A stretch of DNA of 64,000 nt from Nitratireductor sp. GTDB taxonomy: Bacteria; Pseudomonadota; Alphaproteobacteria; Rhizobiales; Rhizobiaceae. Position numbers and translations under genes: made by a program. Of this stretch, positions 26,233 through 34,271 are shown piece by piece. Location of the stretch: NCBI GenBank assembly GCA_020637805.1, contig JACKJU010000005.1, positions 124,001 to 188,000 on the forward strand, in the 5' to 3' direction. The notes beneath the pieces are model-generated. The model did no database searches, was not told the DNA's origin, and saw nothing but the letters and a program-made list of their open reading frames with translations. The number at the start of each line of letters is the position of its first letter. Position 1 is the stretch's first letter.

Positions 26233-28032
26233 TCAGTGATTGTTTCGCGGGGTGAACTTGTTGCCGATGTCGCGATACTTTTCAGAATCACGAAGCGTCA
26301 TGCCTTCGGAGAAGGGTTCGACCTTTTCGCGGAAATACTGCTGCCAGGGCGACTGGCTCTCGGGTGACGGATAGCCGCCCGCAGCCTCAAGTTCCTCGCG
26401 CCGCTTCGCCAGTTCCTCATCGGAGACAAGCATATTCGCGGTGCACTTCCTCAGGTCGATGCGCACCTGGTCGCCGGTCTTCAGCAGCGCAAGTCCGCCG
26501 CCTGCCGCCGCTTCGGGAGAGGCGTTCAGAATCGACGGAGAGCCAGAGGTGCCGGACTGGCGTCCGTCGCCCACGCAGGCAAGCGCTGAAATGCCCTTCT
26601 TCAGCAGATAGGCGGGAGGGCGCATGTTGACGACTTCGGCGCCACCCGGATAGCCGATCGGACCAGCGCCACGCATGAACAGGATGCAATGCTCATCGAT
26701 GCCGAGAGCAGGATCGTCGATACGCTTGTGAAAATCCTCCGGGCCATCGAAAACGATTGCACGGCCCTCGAAGGCTTCGGGATCGTCGGGGTTTTCCAGG
26801 TAGCGATTGCGGAACTCCTCCGAAATCACCGAGGTCTTCATGATGGCGCTGTCAAAGAGGTTGCCCGAAAGATTGATGAATCCGGCCTTTCCCTTCATCG
26901 GGCTGGCGACAGTCTTGATGACTTCCGGGTTGACGATCTCGGCGTCGCGGCAATTATCGCCCATGGACTTGCCGTTGACGGTCACAGCGTCCGGATTTGG
27001 CAGAATGCCCGCTTTCAACAGTTCGCCGACCACCGCCGGCACACCACCGGCACGGTGGTAATCCTCGCCAAGATATTCACCGGCAGGCTGGAGGTTGACC
27101 AGCAGCGGGATTTCGTGGCCGAACTTCTGCCAGTCGTCGTTGGTCAGCTTGATGCCGAGCATGCGCGCCACGCCGTTCAGGTGGATGGGGGCGTTGGTGG
27201 AACCGCCGATAGCCGAGTTGACGACAATGGCGTTCTCGAATGCCTCGCGCGTCATGATGTCCGACGGCTTGAGATCCTCGTGGACCATGTCGACGATGCG
27301 CTTGCCGGTTTCATATGAAATCTGGCCGCGTTCGCGGTATGGGGCAGGGATTGCTGCCGAACCGGGAAGCTGCATGCCCAGCGCCTCGGCAAGCGAGTTC
27401 ATGGTGCTTGCCGTGCCCATGGTGTTGCAATAGCCGGTCGATGGTGCAGAGGACGCGACGAGGTCCATGAAACCCGCATCGTCGATCTCTCCGGCGGCAT
27501 GGAGCTCGCGGGCTCTCCAGACAATCGTGCCGGAACCCGTGCGCTGGCCGCGGAACCAGCCATTGAGCATAGGTCCGACCGAAAGGGCGATTGCAGGGAT
27601 GTTGACCGTCGCGGCGGCCATCAAAAGGGCAGGGGTTGTCTTGTCGCAGCCGATGGTGAGAACGACGCCGTCTATCGGATAGCCGTACAGGCTCTCGACG
27701 AGCGAAAGGTAGGCCAGGTTGCGGTCAAGACTTGCGGTCGGACGCTTTCCCGTTTCCTGAATCGGGTGAACCGGGATTTCCATCGGTACGCCGCCTGCCG
27801 CAATGATGCCGTCGCGAACCCGCTTTGCCAGTTCGATGTGATGGCGGTTGCAGGGCGAGAGGTCCGAGCCGGTCTGCGCAATCGCGATGATTGGCTTGTT
27901 GGATTGCAATTCCTCGCGCGTAAGCCCGTAGTTCAGGTAACGCTCCAGATAGAGGGCCGTCATTTCCTGGTCGTCGGGATTGTTGAACCACTTGCGCGAG
28001 CGCAGGTCCTCCGGTTTTTTCTTTTTCGTCAT
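26233..28032 (-). CDS. IlvD/Edd-family sugar-acid dehydratase
   Basis: A 599-residue Fe-S dehydratase of the pentonate/hexonate branch of IlvD/Edd. Cluster cysteines appear in LSPCNRHH, LTIGCDKTTPA and the PSTGYCNTMGTAS segment. The length and the start RSRKWFNNPDDQEMTALYLERYLNYG match L-arabinonate/D-xylonate-type dehydratases rather than IlvD or Edd. It removes water from an aldonic acid to give a 2-keto-3-deoxy acid. The ATG at 28032 is preferred over a TTG two codons upstream. It lies in the middle of the leftward operon. Confidence 0.87.
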   Translation of the reverse strand: MTKKKKPEDLRSRKWFNNPDDQEMTALYLERYLNYGLTREELQSNKPIIAIAQTGSDLSPCNRHHIELAKRVRDGIIAAGGVPMEIPVHPIQETGKRPTASLDRNLAYLSLVESLYGYPIDGVVLTIGCDKTTPALLMAAATVNIPAIALSVGPMLNGWFRGQRTGSGTIVWRARELHAAGEIDDAGFMDLVASSAPSTGYCNTMGTASTMNSLAEALGMQLPGSAAIPAPYRERGQISYETGKRIVDMVHEDLKPSDIMTREAFENAIVVNSAIGGSTNAPIHLNGVARMLGIKLTNDDWQKFGHEIPLLVNLQPAGEYLGEDYHRAGGVPAVVGELLKAGILPNPDAVTVNGKSMGDNCRDAEIVNPEVIKTVASPMKGKAGFINLSGNLFDSAIMKTSVISEEFRNRYLENPDDPEAFEGRAIVFDGPEDFHKRIDDPALGIDEHCILFMRGAGPIGYPGGAEVVNMRPPAYLLKKGISALACVGDGRQSGTSGSPSILNASPEAAAGGGLALLKTGDQVRIDLRKCTANMLVSDEELAKRREELEAAGGYPSPESQSPWQQYFREKVEPFSEGMTLRDSEKYRDIGNKFTPRNNH

Positions 28033-28089
28033 TTTCAATATCTTTCAGCGGTTTGCAGAGAAATTCTCGTCGACAGATTCATCTGCGGA

Positions 28090-28839
28090 TCAGCCGGTCC
28101 ATCCACCGTCCACCACATGAATTTGCCCGGTCGTGAAACCAGCTTCCTCCGATGCGAGGTAGAGTGCAAGAGCGGCTATCTCCTCCGGCGTTCCGATCCG
28201 GCCCATGGGCTGGCGCGCGATGAACGCCTTGAGCGCGGCGTCATAGTCGCCGGTTGCCTTCAGGCGTTCGTGCAGCGACGGGCTGTCCACCGTTCCCGGG
28301 CAAATCGCATTACAGCGGATACCCCGCGTCACGAAATCCTTGGCTACCGACTTTGTGAGGCCGATTACCGATGCCTTGGTGGTGCCGTAGATGAAACGGC
28401 TGGGAGCGCCGATCACCGAGGAGGCAACCGAGGCGATATTGACGATGGCACCGCCGCCACGGTCCAGCATGCCGGGCAGGGTGGCGCGGATCGTACGGAA
28501 CATCGAACGCACGTTGAGATCGAAGGCAAAATCCCACTCCTCGTCGGTACAGTCCAGAATTGTTCCGTTGTGAACGAAACCGGCGCAATTGAAGAGTATG
28601 TCCGGTTCTGCACGGCCCGCCGCCTCGGCCACCGAGTCGTCCGAGCGGACATCCAGGACGAATGTCTCGATATTCGGGTGGTTTTCGGCGGCAAGTTCCT
28701 TCAAACCGGCCTCGTTAACGTCCGTCGCAAATACCTTCGCGCCCTCGTTTGCCATCGCAATCGCGGTCGCCCTTCCGATACCTGCTGCAGCGGCAGTTGC
28801 CAGAACACGCTTGCCTTCCAGTCTCAGTTTGTTTGCCAT
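28090..28839 (-). CDS. SDR-family oxidoreductase (2-keto-3-deoxy-L-fuconate dehydrogenase-like)
   Basis: A 249-residue classical SDR. The coenzyme loop is VLATAAAAGIGRATAIAMA (a variant of TGxxxGIG), the NAG-region is LFNCAGFVHNGTI, and the active site is YGTTKASVIGLTKSVAKDFV. Such AxxxGIG loops and CAGFVHNGT are typical of KDR/L-fuconate-type dehydrogenases (BDH2-like). It would oxidise C4 of a 2-keto-3-deoxy acid, ahead of the FAH-family hydrolase. Flanked by the epimerase-type gene and the IlvD/Edd dehydratase. Confidence 0.8.
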   Translation of the reverse strand: MANKLRLEGKRVLATAAAAGIGRATAIAMANEGAKVFATDVNEAGLKELAAENHPNIETFVLDVRSDDSVAEAAGRAEPDILFNCAGFVHNGTILDCTDEEWDFAFDLNVRSMFRTIRATLPGMLDRGGGAIVNIASVASSVIGAPSRFIYGTTKASVIGLTKSVAKDFVTRGIRCNAICPGTVDSPSLHERLKATGDYDAALKAFIARQPMGRIGTPEEIAALALYLASEEAGFTTGQIHVVDGGWTG

Positions 28840-28900
28840 TTTTCATGCGCCTCCGAATTGCGCCGCCGGGTACATTCCCGGCTCTAACATGTGATTTGGA

Positions 28901-29884
28901 TCAGGCGGCCGCGTTCGGCAGGTCGTCTTCGATGTAGATGCGAATGATTTCTGCGAAGTCCCGTTCGGCCTCGAAACCCAGCGCAGTGGCGCGCGCAGGA
29001 TCGAAATTGCGTGGCCAGCCGGCGACGATCCGGCGGATCGTTTCGTCGGCCTTCGGTTTGATGCGTTTCACGACATCCTCGCCTGCAATCTCGCGCAGTG
29101 CCTCGATCTGCTCGGCCACGGTGCACGAAACGCCTGGCATGTTGAGGCTCCTGCGGCCTTCCAGCCTATCAAGTTCAAGTGTGGCAGCGTGTGTGAAGAA
29201 ACGTGCGGCAGACCGCGGGCTGGCATGCCAGTGGCGCACGTCGTCGTCGACGGGCAGGATGGCTTCCACGCCGTTCAAGGGCTCGCGGATGATGCCGGAG
29301 AAGAAGGACGAAGCCGCAAGGTTTGCCTTGCCGGGGCGCACACAGACGGTTGGCAGCCGGATGGACATGCCCTCGATGAATCCCTTCCGGGCGTAGTCCG
29401 CGACCAGGAGTTCTGTCATTGCCTTCTGCGCTCCGTAGGAGGTCTGCGGTGCGCAAAGGAAGTCGTCCCCGATCTTTTCCGGGAAGGGGCCTCCGAAGAC
29501 GGCGATTGACGAGGCGAATATGACGCGCGGGACGTAGGCACCGCCGCTAGCCTCGTTTTCCGCACGCAATGCTTCAAGCAGGGACCACGAGCCACGGGCA
29601 TTGATGTCCCAGCCCCGGTCGAAATTGGCTTCTGCATCGCCGGACACGATAGCAGCCAGATGATAGACGATGTCTGGCCGCATGGCGGCGATGCGACTTG
29701 CCTCTCCCTCGCTCGCAAGGCTTCCGGTGACCGTTTCCACCTTGAACCCGGCGCCGGGAATTGCAGCCTCCACGATGTCGTAGAGAACAAGCGTGTCTAC
29801 CTCGACACCGATATTTCCTGCCGCAATGCGTCGAGCGAGTTTCTGGCCCACCATTCCGGCGCCGCCAATGATAAGTATCTTCAC
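28901..29884 (-). CDS. NAD-dependent epimerase/dehydrogenase, DenD-like (D-erythronate dehydrogenase type)
   Basis: A 327-residue extended SDR. The NAD loop is ILIIGGAGMVGQKLARRI and the active site is SYGAQKAMTELLVADYA (Tyr-x-x-x-Lys). LPTVCVRPGKANLAASSFFSGIIREPLNG is characteristic of the DenD branch, which oxidises D-erythronate. No DUF1537 kinase (OtnK/DenK) accompanies it, so the assumed four-carbon acid pathway is not complete here and the true substrate may be another aldonate. Gap to the upstream 6-PGDH-family gene is 4 bp. Confidence 0.78.
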   Translation of the reverse strand: MKILIIGGAGMVGQKLARRIAAGNIGVEVDTLVLYDIVEAAIPGAGFKVETVTGSLASEGEASRIAAMRPDIVYHLAAIVSGDAEANFDRGWDINARGSWSLLEALRAENEASGGAYVPRVIFASSIAVFGGPFPEKIGDDFLCAPQTSYGAQKAMTELLVADYARKGFIEGMSIRLPTVCVRPGKANLAASSFFSGIIREPLNGVEAILPVDDDVRHWHASPRSAARFFTHAATLELDRLEGRRSLNMPGVSCTVAEQIEALREIAGEDVVKRIKPKADETIRRIVAGWPRNFDPARATALGFEAERDFAEIIRIYIEDDLPNAAA

Positions 29885-29888
29885 GCGT

Positions 29889-30776
29889 TTACTCCGGGGA
29901 TATGCCGTTGATGTCGAGCAGTTCGAGGTAGATGCCCGAATGGTCCTTGTCGCCGCCGTCGAGTTCCTCGATGAAGCGTTTGAACCGTGTCTGCATCTGC
30001 TCGGTCAAGGGTAGCGAAAGCCCGTTGTTGCGGGCCTCCTCCAAAACGTTGTTGATGTCTTTCAGCTGGAACTTCGATGGACCGCCCGGAACAAAGTTGC
30101 CGGTCGTCATGCGTTCGCCGTGCTGCTGAAGAATGATGGAATCTGCAAAGCCGCCCTTCAACGCCTGGCGGATGGCTGCGGGATCGGCACCGCCTTTTTC
30201 GGCAAAGAGCATCGCCTCTGCCACCACGCCTATCGTTACCGCAACGATTGCCTGGTTGGCGAGCTTGGACAATTGGCCCGCTCCGTGCGGACCAACGCGA
30301 ACCGGGCGGCCCATTGCTTCGAGCAGCGCAACTGCGCTCGAAAAGACCTCTTCATTGCCGCCTGCCATGATGGCAAGGCTTGCCGCTTCTGCTCCCTTGG
30401 TGCCGCCGGAAACCGGGGCGTCCAGATGGCCGAGGCCCATGGCCTCAAGCCGCGCAGCGTGATCGCGTGCCTCGGAAGCCTTGATGGAACTCATGTCGAT
30501 CAGCACTGCGCCGGACTTCATGGCTTCCGCGACGTTCTGATCGAACATCAGCGAGGCCACGGCAGGACCGTCGGAAAGCATCGTGATGACGAAATCCGCG
30601 TCAGCTACCGCCTGCTGAGGGGACATTGCGACGGTTGCGCCCAACGGGGCGAGTTCCTCCGCTTTCGAGGCTGTGCGGTTCCACGCGGTGAGCGGGAATC
30701 CTGCCTTTAGGATGTTTGCCGCCATCGGGCCGCCCATCAACCCGGTGCCGATGAATGCTATTTTCGGTTTACTCAT
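29889..30776 (-). CDS. 3-hydroxyisobutyrate dehydrogenase-family oxidoreductase
   Basis: A 295-residue beta-hydroxyacid dehydrogenase. The coenzyme loop is IAFIGTGLMGGPMAANILK, the substrate motif is LDAPVSGGTKGAE, and the catalytic Lys is in GQLSKLANQAIVA. It may act as tartronate-semialdehyde reductase, L-threonate dehydrogenase (LtnD) or a relative. ATG at 30776 has GGGA six bases upstream. It is the third gene from the operon head, between an SDR and the DenD-like gene, an order that recalls four-carbon acid sugar clusters. Confidence 0.82.
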   Translation of the reverse strand: MSKPKIAFIGTGLMGGPMAANILKAGFPLTAWNRTASKAEELAPLGATVAMSPQQAVADADFVITMLSDGPAVASLMFDQNVAEAMKSGAVLIDMSSIKASEARDHAARLEAMGLGHLDAPVSGGTKGAEAASLAIMAGGNEEVFSSAVALLEAMGRPVRVGPHGAGQLSKLANQAIVAVTIGVVAEAMLFAEKGGADPAAIRQALKGGFADSIILQQHGERMTTGNFVPGGPSKFQLKDINNVLEEARNNGLSLPLTEQMQTRFKRFIEELDGGDKDHSGIYLELLDINGISPE

Positions 30777-30794
30777 GAAATTCCCAATCAATTT

Positions 30795-31565
30795 TCAGAC
30801 GGAGGCGACCATGCCGCCATCCACAAAAAGCGTATGTCCGTTGACAAAATTCGAAGCGGGCCCGGAAAGGAAGACTGCGGCGCCGACGAGTTCGCCGACC
30901 TCGCCCCATCTTCCTGCCGGTGTCCGGTTTTCCAGCCACTGGTAGAACTTCGGGTCCTCGATCAGCGCCTTGTTCAAGGGCGTCTTGAAATAGCCGGGTG
31001 CAATCGCATTGGCCTGGATGCCGTATTTCGCCCAATCGACAGCCATGCCGCGGGTGAGGTTGCGGATGGCACCCTTGGTCGCCGTATATGGCGCAACGCC
31101 TGGACGCGACAGTTCGCTCGTTACCGAGGCGAGATTGATGATCTTGCCGGACCTACGCGCGATCATGCCCTGAACGACTGCCTTGGCAGCAAGAAAGGCG
31201 CTCGTGACATTGGTCTTGAAAATGTTTTCCCATTGCTCGTCTGGAAATTCTTCCAGCGGTGCCCTGAACTGCATGCCGGCATTATTGACGAGAATGTCGA
31301 TCGGGCGTCTGGACTCGATTTCCGCGATGGCTGCGTTCACGGCCGCAGAATCCGTGACGTCGAATGCCGATACCTCGACGGAACTTCCCTCGCTTGCGAT
31401 CTTGTCTGCCGCTTCCTGTGCGCGACCGGCATTTCTTCCGTTGACGATCACATGTGCTCCGTGGGCGGCAAGGCCATGTGCGAGCGCGAAGCCGATGCCC
31501 ATGCTGGAGCCGGTGACAAGGGCAGTCTTGCCGGAGAGGTCGAAGAGAGGTGATGTCGTGTTCAT
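30795..31565 (-). CDS. SDR-family oxidoreductase (gluconate 5-dehydrogenase-like)
   Basis: A 256-residue classical SDR. The coenzyme motif is ALVTGSSMGIGFALAHGLA, and Asn-Gly-Arg after beta-strand 2 (VIVNGRNAGRA) suggests NADP. The NAG element is LVNNAGMQFRAPL and the active site is YTATKGAIRNLTRGMA. GYFKTPLNKALIED before the C-terminus is typical of IdnO/gluconate 5-dehydrogenase. It interconverts an aldonate and its keto form. Its start overlaps the end of the GntR gene by 4 bases, so both are on one transcript. Confidence 0.83.
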   Translation of the reverse strand: MNTTSPLFDLSGKTALVTGSSMGIGFALAHGLAAHGAHVIVNGRNAGRAQEAADKIASEGSSVEVSAFDVTDSAAVNAAIAEIESRRPIDILVNNAGMQFRAPLEEFPDEQWENIFKTNVTSAFLAAKAVVQGMIARRSGKIINLASVTSELSRPGVAPYTATKGAIRNLTRGMAVDWAKYGIQANAIAPGYFKTPLNKALIEDPKFYQWLENRTPAGRWGEVGELVGAAVFLSGPASNFVNGHTLFVDGGMVASV

Positions 31566-32269
31566 CGGGCGAGGCCTCCATCCGGTGCCTGTTCGAATTC
31601 GTCTATGAAAGCGTAGTGTTCGCTAATGGCCGTCTCGCACGCGGCGACGTCGCGGGCCAGGGCCGCATCCAGTATCTGCTTGTGTTCACCCACGGTGCCT
31701 ATTCGGAAGCCATAGTCGGTGACGAGAGCAACGAGATATTGCCGGTACTTGAAGAACAGCGAATGGAGCGTTTCCATGAGAAGGTCCGACTCGCAGGCGG
31801 AAACCAGGGTTTCGTGGAATTCCCAATCGCAACGGGTCCACATCGCGATGTTTTCCCGTGTCTTGGCATCGGGGTTGTCGCGCATCTTCAGTTCGACATG
31901 GACAAGCTTGTGATGGGCGGCATTGAGGCGCGCTTCCCATTCCATGCCGCCGTTGCGGATGGAAAGCCTGGCGCCCTCGGTTTCCACGAGTGTGCGCAGG
32001 TGGCGAATCTCGAGAAGTTTTTTCAGAGATGGGGGCGGAACGCGAAAACCGCGCTGTTCCTCGAATACAACGTATCCGCCATAGGAGAGGCGGAACAATA
32101 TTTCGCGAATCGTTGCCGCGCTGACACCGTAATCATGCCTGAGATCGTCAGCCTTCATGCGCGTGCCGGGGTCGAACTCACCCACCGCCAGGCGCTCGCT
32201 GATATCCTGATAGATCGAGTGCTGTTCGCCGCCGTCAGCGCCGAGCTGCCGTTCACTCATGACTGCCAT
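31562..32269 (-). CDS. GntR-family regulator (FCD subfamily)
   Basis: A 235-residue FadR/FCD-type regulator: N-terminal winged helix (SIYQDISERLAVGEFDPGTRMKADDLRHDYGVSAATIREILFRLSYGGYVVFEEQRGF) and an all-helical FCD domain with metal-type residues (RLNAAHHKLVH, DWEFHETLVSAC, HKQILDAAL, ISEHY). The start is the third ATG of the open frame, with GGGAGG seven bases before it. First gene of the leftward sugar-acid operon and divergent from the TRAP genes, so it probably represses both until a sugar acid binds. Confidence 0.87.
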   Translation of the reverse strand: MAVMSERQLGADGGEQHSIYQDISERLAVGEFDPGTRMKADDLRHDYGVSAATIREILFRLSYGGYVVFEEQRGFRVPPPSLKKLLEIRHLRTLVETEGARLSIRNGGMEWEARLNAAHHKLVHVELKMRDNPDAKTRENIAMWTRCDWEFHETLVSACESDLLMETLHSLFFKYRQYLVALVTDYGFRIGTVGEHKQILDAALARDVAACETAISEHYAFIDEFEQAPDGGLAR

Positions 32270-32308
32270 GAAAGTGCCTCCCGGCACCGACATTAGTCAG
32301 ATTTTCGA

Positions 32309-32322
32309 ATTTCGCAAGAAAT
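32309..32322. promoter_or_regulatory. Candidate GntR operator between regulator and TRAP genes
   Basis: Perfect dyad ATTTC-GCAA-GAAAT in an AT-rich stretch 40 bp upstream of the regulator start, with TTCGAA-type half repeats on both sides. The location between divergent operons fits a shared operator. Confidence 0.4.
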
Positions 32323-32454
32323 CTCGAAATTTTTTCTTTATTCGATAATTCACTTGCCGCGCCGTTCTCCTGTTGTTAACGTCCGGCCAGTCGCAGGAGG
32401 GCGGCTGCAACATTTCATTGGCGCTTAGAAGTTTACGCCCAAGGGAGGATCCTT

Positions 32455-33474
32455 ATGAAAAAACTCACGAAATCTGTACTCGCCGTGGTGGCTGCCGGCA
32501 TGATGGCCGGCACTGCAATGGCAGAACCGACAAATCTGCGCATCCAGACGCACTACGGCCCGGAAACGATTTCCGGCAAGAATGCTGCGATGTTTGTCGA
32601 TGACGTTCAGACAATGTCGAACGGCGAAATCACCATCGAGATGTTCTACTCGTCGTCCGTCGTCAAATCCGTTGAAACCTTCGATGCTGCTGCAACCGGC
32701 ATTCTCGATTGCGACATGACCGGCGGTGCCTACCAGACCGGCAAGGACCCTGCCTTCCAGTTCGTCGGCGACATCATGGGCGGCTACGACACGCCTTACC
32801 AGCAGCTTTCCTGGCTCCTGCTCGGCGGCGGCAAGGCAGATGCCCAGAAACTCTACAACAAGTATGGCATGGAACTCATCGGCTGGTGGGTTGTCGGTCA
32901 GGAATCGCTTTCCTCGACCAAGCCGATCCGCAATGCTGACGACTTCAAGGACTGGAAATTCCGTTCGCCTCCGGGAATGGAAACCAAGATCTTCGAAAAA
33001 CTCGGTGCCAAGCCGATCGTGATGGACTTTACCGAGGTCTTCACCGCCCTGCAGACCGGCATCATCGACGGTGCTGATGCATCAATCCTTGCCAACAACA
33101 TGGGCATGGGTCTCTACGACATCGCCAAGTACGCCACCTATCCTGGCTTCCACTCCATGCCTTCCGACCACCTCGCATGCAACAAGGCGAAGTGGGATGC
33201 GATGCCTGAAAACCAGCGCCGCATCATGGAAGTGGCAATGGAGAAGCTGGCACTTCGTCAGGCTCTTGCCGGCGAGAAAGCCAACAACGAAGCTGCTGCC
33301 GCTCTGAAGGCAAAAGGTGTGCAGATCGAGGATTGGTCTCCCGAGGATCGCCGCAAGTTCCACGCTGCTGCTCAGGCAAGCTGGGATGAGTTCGCGACGA
33401 CCGACGAAGCCAAGGCTCTTGTTGCTTCCCACAAGAACTACCTCAAGTCGATCGGTCTCCTGATCGAGCAATAA
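32455..33474 (+). CDS. TRAP transporter substrate-binding protein (DctP family)
   Basis: A 339-residue periplasmic binding protein. MKKLTKSVLAVVAAGMMAGT with AMA is the signal peptide. The conserved TRAP elements are FYSSSVVKSVETFDAAATG and WKFRSPPGMETKIFEKLGAKP (the Arg binds the substrate carboxylate) and TEVFTALQTGIIDGADAS. It belongs to the branch seen with mannitol/chloroaromatic-type TRAP systems. It likely delivers a sugar acid used by the neighbouring operon. GGGAGG lies before the start. A hairpin follows the gene. Confidence 0.88.
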   Translation: MKKLTKSVLAVVAAGMMAGTAMAEPTNLRIQTHYGPETISGKNAAMFVDDVQTMSNGEITIEMFYSSSVVKSVETFDAAATGILDCDMTGGAYQTGKDPAFQFVGDIMGGYDTPYQQLSWLLLGGGKADAQKLYNKYGMELIGWWVVGQESLSSTKPIRNADDFKDWKFRSPPGMETKIFEKLGAKPIVMDFTEVFTALQTGIIDGADASILANNMGMGLYDIAKYATYPGFHSMPSDHLACNKAKWDAMPENQRRIMEVAMEKLALRQALAGEKANNEAAAALKAKGVQIEDWSPEDRRKFHAAAQASWDEFATTDEAKALVASHKNYLKSIGLLIEQ

Positions 33475-33486
33475 GCACTGCGGTTG

Positions 33487-33512
33487 CGGGCGGGTTCAAC
33501 AGAACCCGCCCG
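33487..33512 (+). terminator. Hairpin between dctP and dctQ
   Basis: Perfect 11-bp stem, arm CGGGCGGGTTC, 4-base loop AACA, 12 bp after the dctP stop, without a T-run. It resembles the arrangement in the betaine ABC operon and would raise the ratio of binding protein to membrane subunits. Confidence 0.65.
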
Positions 33513-33546
33513 TATTCCAATCTGAAGGGCAAAAGGGGAGGCAGTC

Positions 33547-34146
33547 TTGGTCGAGCACGAACGCAAGAGCTGGGTCGATCATTTTTCCTGGGGGCTGAGC
33601 CGCCTGACAATGGTCCTGCCGGCTATTATCGTCGCCGTGATGTTCATCGAAGTTGTCATGCGATACGTCTTCGCCAGGCCAACTCTCTGGGCAAACGAGC
33701 TGTCGCTTTGGATCGCCGGAGCGGTCTATCTGCTGGCCGGCCTCTATGCCATGCAGCAGCGCAGCCACATCCGCATCACCCTGCTTTATGAACTGGCGCC
33801 AAAGTGGCTACGTCATGTCTTTGACGTCGTCTCGACGACGATGCTGCTCATTTTTGTTTTCTCCGTGATCTGGGGCGGTTTCGGCGAGGCATGGGCCAAG
33901 CTGATGCGCTGGGAGCGCTTTGGCACCGCATGGGATCCGCCGCTTCCCGCGACCATCAAACCGCTGATTCTTCTCGTTCTCGTGGTTACCGCAATCCAGG
34001 CCATTTCCAATCTCATCACGGACTGGAATGCCGAAGAGGTGGAGCACAGCATACTGGACGAGGTCGATATCGACGTCGAAGCGCTCAAGCAGTCGAGCGT
34101 TGATCTGGCGGAATCAACCGGGAATAGCCGGAAGAACGCCGACTAG
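33547..34146 (+). CDS. TRAP transporter small membrane subunit (DctQ family)
   Basis: A 199-residue membrane protein with four predicted helices (LTMVLPAIIVAVMFIEVVMRY, LWIAGAVYLLAGLYAM, VVSTTMLLIFVFSVIWGGF, IKPLILLVLVVTAIQAI) and a charged C-terminal tail longer than usual. The element FARPTLWANELSLWIAGAVYLLAG is the DctQ signature. I accept a TTG start because GGGGAGG lies seven bases upstream and no good ATG exists before the first helix. It pairs with the DctM subunit that follows 125 bp later. Confidence 0.82.
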   Translation: MVEHERKSWVDHFSWGLSRLTMVLPAIIVAVMFIEVVMRYVFARPTLWANELSLWIAGAVYLLAGLYAMQQRSHIRITLLYELAPKWLRHVFDVVSTTMLLIFVFSVIWGGFGEAWAKLMRWERFGTAWDPPLPATIKPLILLVLVVTAIQAISNLITDWNAEEVEHSILDEVDIDVEALKQSSVDLAESTGNSRKNAD

Positions 34147-34154
34147 GGCAGGAG

Positions 34155-34173
34155 CGCCGGATGCATTCCGGCG
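34155..34173 (+). repeat. Small hairpin between dctQ and dctM
   Basis: CGCCGGA-TGCAT-TCCGGCG, a 7-bp stem 8 bp after the dctQ stop. The rest of the 125-bp gap shows no gene. Confidence 0.35.
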
Positions 34174-34271
34174 ATGCCATCTTCCTCTTTGGGCAAGTGT
34201 TCCGGCAGGTTGCCGGGCTGGGATAACGCAGCGGACATGAAGATGCCGCGCAGACAACGGAATTTCATCTA

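Noticed and set aside
26233..28032. IlvD (dihydroxyacid dehydratase) of branched-chain amino acid synthesis
   Set aside because: The sequence style and the surrounding sugar-acid genes fit the aldonate dehydratase branch better, and no ilv gene is near.
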